A DNA stretch of 35,249 nt from Alloyangia mangrovi (lineage in GTDB: Bacteria; Pseudomonadota; Alphaproteobacteria; Rhodobacterales; Rhodobacteraceae), in the NCBI RefSeq assembly GCF_002300555.2, contig NZ_NTHN02000057.1, positions 1 to 35,249 of the forward strand. The letters are read 5' to 3'. Positions 17,766 through 25,444 of this stretch are shown one piece after another. Below the pieces are notes generated by a model. That model was not told where the DNA came from. It did not search any database and was given only the letters and a program-made list of their open reading frames with translations. A program made the position numbers and the translations under genes. How positions within the stretch are numbered: position 1 is the stretch's first letter; each line of letters opens with the position of its first letter.

Positions 17766-17920
17766 TATTTCCGCGACCGAACACATCCGTCCTTAACCAC
17801 CCCGGTTCCGGGGTGAGGCCCCTTAACCGTCTCTGCCGCCCGCAGCGCAAGAAGGGTCAGCCCATGTTCTGGCGCCCGTCCAGCTCCAGCGTGCCGCCTG
17901 TCTGCATGCCCCCCCACCGG

Positions 17921-18805
17921 TCAGCCCTGCAGGAATCTCCGGGCCGGCTCGGAGAGGCTGCCGAGATGGGTCTGGGCGCTCACCGCCACCGGCAGCACGG
18001 CGAACTCCGCGCCGGTGATGCCCATGTACTCCTGCCGGTAGAGACCGATGGGATGCTGCTTCATCGGCACGTTCGTGGCGACCCCGCCGTGGATCTGGTG
18101 GAAGACGCCCTCGCCGAGGACTTGCACCAGGCAGACGTCGGGCCGTGCCAGAAGGATGTTGCGGAAGTGCTGGTTCACCAGCCCGCCGCCGGGCGAGGTG
18201 AAGCGGGCGTCAAAGCCCCCGACCGCCTCGAAGAGCTCCCTGGGGAGCGCCACCCAGCTGAACTCCGAGGGCACCGGGCCGAAGAAGCCTCCGGCCGAGG
18301 ATTGCGCCAGCGTCGAGATGTCGAAGAGCCGGTAGCCGTCGCCCTGCCAGTTCGCCTCGGCGAGCAGTGCGTCTTCCCGGGCCTGGTCGTAGCCCTCGAG
18401 GATCGAGCGGTTCTGCACGTCCGGGCCGAGGTGCCAGGAGCGCGCGTAGATGACCGGCTGCGCGGCCAGGGACAGCGCCTGCAGGCTGGTGCCGATCAGC
18501 CCGGGGCTCGCCATGCGCGCGCCATCGACGATGATGGCCACCGCCGCGCCCTGGGCGGCGGCGACGCCGAGGTTCACCGCCTCGACCGGCGAGACGGAGG
18601 TGGTCTCGTGCCGGATCAGCCGGAAGTTGCGCCCCGCGCCCGTCACCAGGCTCTCGGGCAGCGGCTCGGCGGAGGCGTTGTCGACCGCGATGACCTCGTA
18701 GTCTGTCTCGGAGACGCCCTGCTGGTAGGCCGCGCTCAGCGAGTGCAGCGTGCGCGCCGCCTCGCGCCGCATGTCGTGGAAGATGACGACGATCGACAGG
18801 CGCAT
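17921..18805 (-). CDS. Family 2 glycosyltransferase
   Basis: A 294-residue GT-A fold protein: MRLSIVVIFHDMRREAARTL with YEVIAVDNAS (nucleotide-sugar site), then AIIVDGARMASPG in place of a DxD motif, and an acceptor-side GGFFGPVPSEFSW, then ELFEAVGGFDARF. This is the GT2 pattern. The donor and acceptor are unknown. It lies 2 bases after the CmcI-like gene on the same strand, so the two are surely co-transcribed. A C7 run lies just past its stop, outside the coding region. Confidence 0.85.
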   Translation of the reverse strand: MRLSIVVIFHDMRREAARTLHSLSAAYQQGVSETDYEVIAVDNASAEPLPESLVTGAGRNFRLIRHETTSVSPVEAVNLGVAAAQGAAVAIIVDGARMASPGLIGTSLQALSLAAQPVIYARSWHLGPDVQNRSILEGYDQAREDALLAEANWQGDGYRLFDISTLAQSSAGGFFGPVPSEFSWVALPRELFEAVGGFDARFTSPGGGLVNQHFRNILLARPDVCLVQVLGEGVFHQIHGGVATNVPMKQHPIGLYRQEYMGITGAEFAVLPVAVSAQTHLGSLSEPARRFLQG

Positions 18806-18807
18806 GC

Positions 18808-19443
18808 TCAGAGCTTTCTCAGGTAGCCGTTCGGATTGTAGGTCGCGTTGGGGCCGAACATGTCGCAGAGATCCTCGGCGATCTCGAAGACCCCCGGATG
18901 CGCCGCGAGATACTCGCCGAGCGCCCGGTTCGGCCCGCCGTCGTAGCGCTCCGAGATGCCGAGATCGTCGAGCACCCCATCCTCCATCGCGAGGATGTCA
19001 CCGGGCTGCATGCGGGCCGAGAACTCGGCCAGCGCCGCCAGGCAGCCGGCGTGGCTGTGCGCGGAATCCTCGGTGACGAACCACGGGTGCGGGATTTCGT
19101 CGAGACCGCAGGCCTCGAGCACCGGCCCGAGGTTCATCACGTCGCCCTGCAGGAAGGTGATCCGGTCGTCGCGCACCCCTTCGGGGATATTGAGATCGAC
19201 CGAGATGATGCGCGCCTCCAGCCCCATGATCTCGGCCAGGTCGGCGAAGAGCAGGGCGCTGCCGCCGCTGTGCGAGCCGACCTCGAGGATCAGCCGCGGC
19301 TTCAGCTCCCAGAGCAGCCGCAGGTAGATCGCGATGTCGATCGGGCTCTTCAGGCAGCGCACGCCCTTGTAGGTGTAGCCCATGACGCCGGCCTGGTAGC
19401 CCTTGAGCATGGGTTTGGTGAAGGCGGTGGTGAAGGATCGCAT
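18808..19443 (-). CDS. CmcI-like SAM-dependent methyltransferase
   Basis: A 211-residue protein of the CmcI/rhamnosyl O-methyltransferase group. The SAM site is LILEVGSHSGGSALLFADL, the second acidic strand is ISVDLNIPEG, a metal- or substrate-side segment is WFVTEDSAHSHAG, and the family ending YNPNGYLRKL is present. Known members O-methylate sugars or antibiotics. Between a GT2 gene and a double methyltransferase, a glycan sugar is the likely acceptor. The exact position is unknown. Confidence 0.87.
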   Translation of the reverse strand: MRSFTTAFTKPMLKGYQAGVMGYTYKGVRCLKSPIDIAIYLRLLWELKPRLILEVGSHSGGSALLFADLAEIMGLEARIISVDLNIPEGVRDDRITFLQGDVMNLGPVLEACGLDEIPHPWFVTEDSAHSHAGCLAALAEFSARMQPGDILAMEDGVLDDLGISERYDGGPNRALGEYLAAHPGVFEIAEDLCDMFGPNATYNPNGYLRKL

Positions 19444-19478
19444 GCTCTGCCCTCGGGGTCTGTAGGATCGGTGGGGGA

Positions 19479-21002
19479 TCAGTGCGGCTTGACGAAGAAG
19501 GCGCCGGTCCAGTCGATGATGGTGAGCGGCGGCACCGGCTCACCGCGTTCGGCGAAGAAGTCCTCGAGCGCGGCGCGGCACATGTCCAGGGCGCCGTAGT
19601 CGTCGACGACGACGATGCCGCCCGGGGAGACGCGGTCGTAGAGCGCCTTCAGCGTGTCCATGGTCGAGTCGTAGAGATCCCCGTCCATCCGCAGCAGGGC
19701 GATCTGCCGGGTCGGGGCCTCTGCCAGCGTGTCGCAGAACCAGCCCTTGAGGAAATGCTGGCGGCTGTCGTCGAGCAGCCCGTAGACCTCGAAGTTCTTG
19801 CGCACCGTGTCGCGCGAGACCGCCAGCTGCGGGTACTTGTCCTTGCTGAGGTCGAGCCCGCGGTCCTTCTCGTGCTCCGGCTTCGGCAGCCCCTCGAAAC
19901 TGTCGGCGACGATCAGCTGCCGGTTGGTGACGCCCTGCGCCTTCAGCCAGCCGGCCATGAAGATGCAGCCGCCGCCGCGCCAGACGCCGCATTCGACGAG
20001 ATCGCCGGGGATCCGCCGGCTGTGCAGGTCGTCGAGGCAGGCGTGCAGGCTGTCCATGCGCAGCCGCCCCATCATCGAATGGCTGAAGCCCGAGCGCTGG
20101 ATCCGCCGGTCGGGGAAGCGCCCGATGCGCCGGCTGGCCTGCAGCTCGGCATAGGCGCCCGCCCGGGCGTCGCGGATATCGTGCAGCACCGCGTAGTCGA
20201 AGCTCTCGCTGCCCGTCAGGCAGTCCCGGAGGTAGAGCAGCCGCAGCTCGTCATCGAGGTAGATCTCGTTGAGCAGGCTGCGCTTGAGCAGGTCGAGATA
20301 GGGTGCGGCCCCGGCGACGGGCATGGGCCGCAGATCGCCGCGGCGCAGCTTCAGCTCGGCGAGGAAGCCGGGCAGATTCTCCACCGGCTCGGGGGCCAGC
20401 GCCTCGCGCAGCGCGGCGATCGTGTCATAGGCCAGCTGCGGGCCGGAGAGCGCCTCCTCATGCGCGGCCAGGTCCTTCTGCAGGCTGCGATCGCCGGGGT
20501 TGAAGCCGGTGATGATCGCCATGCCCTTCATCGCGACGTCGAAGACGCGGATCTCGAGATCGGGCCGGGCCTGGCGCAGGAAGGGGATCACCTTGTAGAC
20601 ATCGCCGGTCCAGGCCTGGGTCTGGCGCTCGCGGCTGGCCCATTCGATCTCTTCGGGCAGCACGTCATCGACGATGATGACGCTGTTGTGCTCGGCGTAT
20701 TGCTCGAGGTTGAGGATGTCGCGCAGCACGAACTCGGCGCGGTGCATGCCGTCGACGAAGGCCAGATCGACCGCCCCGCCGAGCAGGTGGCGCAGGTCGT
20801 GCCCGGCGAAGAAGTCGTCGCTCGGCAGCTTGAAGATGCGGGTCGGCGCCGACAGCCCCATGCGGATCTCGAACTCGGGATCGATGGCGATGGCGGGGCA
20901 ATTGGCCAGCGTCAGGCTGCGCCCCTCCCGGCAGCCGATCTCCACGTAGCTTTTGGGGGTCAGCGTCTGATGGGCGGCGGCGAGGGCGGAAAGATAGTCC
21001 AT
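19479..21002 (-). CDS. Fusion of two methyltransferase domains, C-terminal TylF/MycF-like
   Basis: A 507-residue protein. The N-terminal SAM domain (about 1-170) has SYVEIGCREGRSLTL, an acidic AFVDGMHRAEF and VIIVDDV. The C-terminal domain (about 300-507) is TylF/MycF-like: FSHSMMGRLRMDSLHACL, LVECGVWRGGG, DSFEGLPKPE, RMDGDLYDSTMD and VVVDDYGA. MycF/TylF O-methylate macrolide sugars. Two different methylations, or a substrate pair, by one polypeptide is an inference. The linker (about 200-290) has no clear domain. It starts at 21002 with a weak ribosome site. Confidence 0.85.
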   Translation of the reverse strand: MDYLSALAAAHQTLTPKSYVEIGCREGRSLTLANCPAIAIDPEFEIRMGLSAPTRIFKLPSDDFFAGHDLRHLLGGAVDLAFVDGMHRAEFVLRDILNLEQYAEHNSVIIVDDVLPEEIEWASRERQTQAWTGDVYKVIPFLRQARPDLEIRVFDVAMKGMAIITGFNPGDRSLQKDLAAHEEALSGPQLAYDTIAALREALAPEPVENLPGFLAELKLRRGDLRPMPVAGAAPYLDLLKRSLLNEIYLDDELRLLYLRDCLTGSESFDYAVLHDIRDARAGAYAELQASRRIGRFPDRRIQRSGFSHSMMGRLRMDSLHACLDDLHSRRIPGDLVECGVWRGGGCIFMAGWLKAQGVTNRQLIVADSFEGLPKPEHEKDRGLDLSKDKYPQLAVSRDTVRKNFEVYGLLDDSRQHFLKGWFCDTLAEAPTRQIALLRMDGDLYDSTMDTLKALYDRVSPGGIVVVDDYGALDMCRAALEDFFAERGEPVPPLTIIDWTGAFFVKPH

Positions 21003-21465
21003 GTCTGCTGGCTCTTGACCTTTTGGGAGTGCGAAAGCGGCGGCGGTCGCGATGCAAGGGATATCAATGCGCTACGATCTTCACCGCAAGGAGAAAATAC
21101 GCTCTCGCGGCGTCAGTGGAGCGCCGTCGCGACCGCGCCACGGCACTGGCGCCCCCCGTGGGGCGGAGAGATCAGGTCCATGCAGGCACGCGCGGGACGG
21201 ATCGCAGAGGGCGACCCAGGTCTTCCCGGCCCGGGGCAGCCTCGCTCAGTCGGCGGCGCGGCGCTGCCGCGAGCGCCAGAACCCTGCCTCCTCACGGCTC
21301 GTTTCCGGGGCAATTCCCACGATCACATTGAGGATGCAGGCAGCTTCCATCGCCGCCGCGTACTGGTTCCGGCTTCGGGCCAGCGCCGCCGCATTTCTCT
21401 CTGCCGTGTCCCTGGTATATCCCGTTCCGGCGCCATCCGAGGACATATCATTCACCCCGGATGAC
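21003..21465. other. Gap without a convincing gene
   Basis: About 460 bases upstream of the double methyltransferase. Open frames exist on both strands but none has a family motif or good ribosome site. The promoter of the methyltransferase operon should be here. A C6 run at 21152-21157 is non-coding. Confidence 0.45.
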
Positions 21466-21984
21466 CTAAACAAAGGCTTTTTTCAAATCACTGAAAATCT
21501 GATCTATAAGCTCTTCAGATCTGTTTCCGACAAGAATCTTGGATGGGATATTACGCAGGGACGGCTTTACGGTAATGGGACGCTTCGCGTCAGAAAGAAA
21601 TTCTGCGATTAATACAGCGTGCTCTGCATTTCTTGCGACGATTGTTTCATCCATGACCTGCCATTGCCAATAGGCATCCTCTGGCCATGATATTTCCGAT
21701 GGGGAGATATTAGCGCACCGGGGGCATTCAACCATACCGAGCCGGTTGAACTCGTAGCCCGGCAAGGCGCCCTGGCGAAATTTGCTCACCGCCTTCTGGT
21801 CAATCTGTGGTGGCGCCCAGGGAAAATGCTCCGGGTAGAGCTCTTCCACGATGACCTTGCCCCAAAGATGGGCGCCCTCGGGAGCACTCTCGAACCTCCG
21901 GGCGTTGGAGAATTTGAAGGGTTCGTGAAACAGCGCACAGCCGCCACAGTGCTGACAGCGCACTTCCAGAGGACTCGTTCTCAT
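21466..21984 (-). CDS. Zinc-ribbon-like protein of unknown function
   Basis: A 172-residue protein. CQHCGGC near residue 10 and CPRCANI in the middle form two CxxC pairs that could bind one zinc. The rest (PEDAYWQWQVMDETIVARN, then FLSDAKRPITVKPSLRNIPS) reads like a real, non-repetitive protein with no recognised domain. The A6 run in its last codons is intact. No clear ribosome site precedes the ATG, which lowers confidence. It stands alone. Confidence 0.6.
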   Translation of the reverse strand: MRTSPLEVRCQHCGGCALFHEPFKFSNARRFESAPEGAHLWGKVIVEELYPEHFPWAPPQIDQKAVSKFRQGALPGYEFNRLGMVECPRCANISPSEISWPEDAYWQWQVMDETIVARNAEHAVLIAEFLSDAKRPITVKPSLRNIPSKILVGNRSEELIDQIFSDLKKAFV

Positions 21985-22858
21985 GTTGTTACCGTTTAAC
22001 TTTGCGCCCGAATTCGGCCACCAGGGTGAAGGGTTCGGCTGTTCACATTTTTACTATGGCGAAAAAAAGACAAAGGCAACCCAATGACCCGTAAGGGTTA
22101 TTCGGTCATCGCGACGCAGTCCCAACCCATTTGAGGCGCAAAAATGTCTTAAAGCGATCTCAATTTTGTCACGTCTCACGGAGATGGCCGGTGTTCACCG
22201 GGAGCCCAACTCACGCTGCGTCACGTTAACCATTCGTTAACTAAAGGGTTTCCCTCGCCACCAGCCCATTCCGAGGCTCTGGCTTTGCAAAGGGCGCCGC
22301 GACAAGCCTGTGCCCGCCGTCGAAACCCTTGCCCAAGTTTTGACAGCGATGGAGTTTCAGAGGACCTCATCACGTTTCCGTGATAAATAAAGTTTCCCAA
22401 ATTTGGACTGTATTTCTGTCGTACAGGAGACAAATTCGAATTGATATATACGAATGTAAGGCGTGAGATTTTAAATTCGTAAAGTTGAATTCAGGTCCCG
22501 CTATGCGCTGCTTTTCCAGCACGCACCCGGAGGATTTCCAGTAGTGCGACACCCTGTCTCGGGCACAAATTTCTGAAGCTGTATTTTAGACCATCCCTTG
22601 CCGAACCCATGTTTTCCGTGGCAGGAAAAATGCGCGACGTGACGACGGCAACCGAGAATCAATCATCCAGTCATGACTATACGCGCTGGAAATAAGCCAC
22701 GCGTGCTCTCAGAGAATTCCAAGACGCGTACCTTGAAATGCGCGCGCCATGAATGCTGCGGGAGAGGCCTCCGGCGCCACATCTGCGGCGGAAACAGAAA
22801 GGGGCCCGGCCCCAGCCGTGTCCGAAGCTTCACACTCAAGACCGAGAGAAGGTTCCCT
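21985..22858. other. Long intergenic region with a CtrA-type site
   Basis: About 870 bases between divergent small zinc-ribbon genes. It holds the TTAA-N7-TTAA site listed separately and an A7 run at 22062-22068 (non-coding). Short frames have no support. Confidence 0.5.
22226..22240. promoter_or_regulatory. CtrA-type binding site TTAA-N7-TTAA
   Basis: TTAACCATTCGTTAA matches the alphaproteobacterial CtrA consensus (TTAA-N7-TTAA) exactly and also contains TTAACCAT. It lies about 240 bases before the 21984 start and about 620 before the 22859 start. Cell-cycle or motility-type control of either gene is an inference. Confidence 0.55.
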
Positions 22859-23044
22859 GTGACCCCATTTCCGAAACGCCGACTGTTCCGGTGCAATCAC
22901 TGTGGCCACAGGCTGCGGTTTGGCCAGCGCGACTGCGGTGCCTGCTATCAGGCGACACCCTGGATCAATCGCTACGGCTTCTGGCTCTGCGGGCTAGCCG
23001 CCCTGCCCCTTGCCCTGCTGCTTGTCGCACGCACGCTGCACTAG
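22859..23044 (+). CDS. Small zinc-ribbon membrane protein, 61 aa
   Basis: From the GTG at 22859 (GAAGG 6 bases upstream) the product is MTPFPKRRLFRCNHCGHRLR and on through CGACY, with paired CxxC at Cys12/15 and Cys26/29, then one hydrophobic helix (about 41-57, GFWLCGLAALPLALLLVA). A zinc ribbon joined to one membrane helix is a common small-protein plan. A longer frame from 22673 reads poorly in its first part and has no better ribosome site. Function unknown. Confidence 0.6.
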   Translation: MTPFPKRRLFRCNHCGHRLRFGQRDCGACYQATPWINRYGFWLCGLAALPLALLLVARTLH

Positions 23045-23678
23045 AACAGGCCCCTCCGCCGCCCGACGAAATGGGCCATGTGGCACCGGCTGCGCCGACT
23101 GCCGAGCGGAGCGCCGTGGCGCACCCTCCTGCCGAAACCTGGCCCATCTGCGCAGCGCATGCGGGTCAAAACCGTTCCCCGCGCCACGGTAGCTGTGTTA
23201 TGTTTTCGGAACAATTTTAAGCAATGCGCGTTTTGCCGGACCCTTTTTTTGACACGGCGCCCTGATAAGTCGTTTCATGGTGAAGGAATTTGAAATGGTG
23301 GTTCCCCAGGTTTCTTCCACGTATTTCCCCGGCCTTCCATCTGCTTCGCCACGCATTGGCCGCTCCCGGGACAGGCACCTCACGACAGGCATGCAAGGGC
23401 AGCGCGCCCGGCGGCCCGCATCGAGGCCTGACCCTCGAACATCCCGTATTGTCCAGACATCCACCGCAGGGCCGTGCCCCGGCTCTCCCGCTGTTGTCAT
23501 CGTTACCGGCGCCGCCTGTCCTGCACAGGGCCGGGCGCCCCGGGGCCCGCGCATGAAGGAGGAGCGCTGAGCCGAGAGCCCCGCGGCCCGATCCGGCATT
23601 TTCCGGCACGCCGCCACCCGCCCCGTCCGGGGCATGAAACCCAAAATGATTTCATAATTTTGCTGAAGGTACAGACGA
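23045..23678. other. Gap before the DUF4214 gene
   Basis: About 630 bases with no convincing gene. A T7 run lies at 23244-23250, possibly near a terminator for the small gene upstream. AT-rich bases before 23665 (TTTCATAATTTTG) may belong to the promoter of the next gene. Confidence 0.45.
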
Positions 23679-25241
23679 ATGCTTTTAACCTATTTCGGTA
23701 ATGATCGCGATATCTTCGACGATGCATTCTACAACAGTGCCGAGGGCGGCTTCGACATCGCGCTGGTGAGCGCGAGCAGCACCCAGGTCACCGTCCGCAA
23801 CGCCGACACCGGCTATACCACCACGCTCACCGGCACCGGGCTGGCGGCCAGTGACGATCCCGCGGATTTCGCCGGCACGCTCACCGGCCTCGAGATCAGC
23901 AGCCCGACCGGTGTGGTCGCCAGCTTCACCGGGCTGAACTGGGATCTGCCCACGCTCTACACCGCGCTGGAGCAGCTCTTCGACAGCGACGACGACGCCG
24001 CGGTCATGGCCCTGCTGAGCAGCGCGCCGCTGACCGTGGACGCCTCGAGCTCGAGTTCCAACAGCACCTTCCTGCTCGATCAGGTCACCACCCCGGTCAC
24101 CTATCTCGGCAGCAAGCTGCTCGACGAGATCACCACCGGCAGCGGCGATGACCGGCTCTTCGGCGACGGTTTCGCCGGCAGCTACGCCGAGGAGGCCTCG
24201 GGGCAGGTCTACCGGCTCTACCAGGCCACGCTCGACCGCGCGCCGGACATCACCGGGCACCACAATTGGACCGAGCGTCTGCTCACCGGCACCATGTCCC
24301 TGCAGGAGGTGATCAACGGCTTCACCGGCAGCCCGGAGTTCAAGGCCACCTATGGCAATCTGGACAACCAGAGCTTCGTCACCCTGCTCTACAACAACGT
24401 GCTCGACCGCGCCCCCGACGCCACCGGGCTGACCAACTGGACCGCCCGGCTCGACGGCGGCATGTCCCGCGCCGAGGTGGTCAAGGGCTTCTCGGAGAGC
24501 GCCGAGTTCAAGGCCGGCACCGCCGGGGCCGCCTTCGCCTATACCTATGCCTTCGCCGAGGACAGCTCCGCCGCCACCTGGGGCGACGATGTCTACCGGC
24601 TCTACCAGGCGACGCTCGACCGGGCGCCGGACATCAACGGCTTTCTCAACTGGTCCGGGCGGCTCGCGGACGGCATGGAGCTGGGCAAGGTGATCGACGG
24701 CTTCGTGCAGAGCGCCGAGTTCAAGGCCACCTACGGCGCACTCGACAACGGCGATTTCGTCACCCTGCTCTACAACAACGTGCTGGGCCGCGACCCCGAT
24801 GCCACGGGGCTGACCAACTGGACCGCGCGGCTCGACGGCGGCATGTCCCGCGCCAAGGTGGTCGAGGGCTTCTCGCAGAGCACCGAGTTCAAGGCGGCCA
24901 CCGCCGACGCTCTCAAGGAGTGGCTGCGCGACGTCGATTACGGCAGCGGCTCGATCTACCACGACCTGCTGCACCCCGGCTCGGGTGACAACCTACTGGC
25001 CGGGGGCATCGGCGCCGATGCCTTCGAGTTCGCCCAGGCCGAGGGCGGCAGCCACCGGGTGCTCGATCTCGAGCCCTGGGACTACATCTCGCTCGAGGGC
25101 TTCGGCTATGCCGATGGCGCCGCGGCGCTGAGCCACATGACCCAGGCCGGCAGCGACGTGAGCTTCGAGGACCAGGGGGTGAGCATCACCTTCAGCCAGA
25201 CCCTGCTGGCCGAGATCACCGACGACATGATCCTGGTCTGA
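23679..25241 (+). CDS. DUF4214 secreted protein with RTX-like segments
   Basis: A 520-residue acidic protein starting MLLTYFGNDRDIFDD, with GAAGG 9 bases before the ATG. It carries four DUF4214 half-units in two long copies: VYRLYQATLDRAPDI...NW (about 177 and 305) and FVTLLYNNVL...DATGLTNWTA (about 233 and 360), each ending GF...S.EFKA. RTX-like glycine/aspartate segments lie at 154-164 (GSGDDRLFGDG) and 434-447 (GSGDNLLAGGIGAD). There is no signal peptide, and the tail ends DDMILV, as in type I secretion substrates; this route is inferred. In Rhodobacteraceae such proteins often accompany surface-glycan genes and may be cell-surface adhesins. Confidence 0.85.
   Translation: MLLTYFGNDRDIFDDAFYNSAEGGFDIALVSASSTQVTVRNADTGYTTTLTGTGLAASDDPADFAGTLTGLEISSPTGVVASFTGLNWDLPTLYTALEQLFDSDDDAAVMALLSSAPLTVDASSSSSNSTFLLDQVTTPVTYLGSKLLDEITTGSGDDRLFGDGFAGSYAEEASGQVYRLYQATLDRAPDITGHHNWTERLLTGTMSLQEVINGFTGSPEFKATYGNLDNQSFVTLLYNNVLDRAPDATGLTNWTARLDGGMSRAEVVKGFSESAEFKAGTAGAAFAYTYAFAEDSSAATWGDDVYRLYQATLDRAPDINGFLNWSGRLADGMELGKVIDGFVQSAEFKATYGALDNGDFVTLLYNNVLGRDPDATGLTNWTARLDGGMSRAKVVEGFSQSTEFKAATADALKEWLRDVDYGSGSIYHDLLHPGSGDNLLAGGIGADAFEFAQAEGGSHRVLDLEPWDYISLEGFGYADGAAALSHMTQAGSDVSFEDQGVSITFSQTLLAEITDDMILV
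24207..24900 (+). repeat. Tandem internal duplication of about 384 bases
   Basis: VYRLYQATLDRAPDI begins at 24207 and again at 24591 (384 bases apart). The YNNVL...TGLTNWTARLDGGMSRA segment repeats at 381 bases, a one-codon gap. Long runs of identical DNA show a recent in-frame duplication of a two-unit DUF4214 block. Confidence 0.75.
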
Positions 25242-25269
25242 AGCCCGAGTACGAACCGGACTTCCCCTA

Positions 25270-25303
25270 CCGCCGCCCTGTCGCAAACCCGCCGGGGCGG
25301 CGG
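25270..25303 (+). terminator. GC hairpin after the DUF4214 gene
   Basis: CCGCCGCCC (25270-25278) pairs perfectly with GGGCGGCGG (25295-25303), about 30 bases after the stop codon. No T tract follows. It also lies past the stop of the convergent sulfotransferase gene. Confidence 0.4.
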
Positions 25304-25444
25304 CCCGCCGTAGCGCCACGCGCCTGTTTGGGAGCCGATTTCAGGGAAAGCCGCCAGGGAGGCCAGACCCCATCCCATCTGCGGCGGATAGCTCCCATTC
25401 CACGGCGCTGGACAGCCGAACAAAGCTCGGCCAGCCCCGGGTGC

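Noticed and set aside
17653-17920. tRNA gene as island target next to the recombinases
   Set aside because: I looked for a tRNA-like cloverleaf and T-loop in this gap and found none.
21246-21473. Minus-strand frame reading FRSSGVNDM..., partly protein-like, overlapping the end of the zinc-ribbon gene
   Set aside because: It starts at TTG with no ribosome site and has no recognisable motif.
23198-23644. Overlapping minus-strand frames before the DUF4214 gene
   Set aside because: Composition looks like noise in GC-rich DNA; no ribosome site or family signal.
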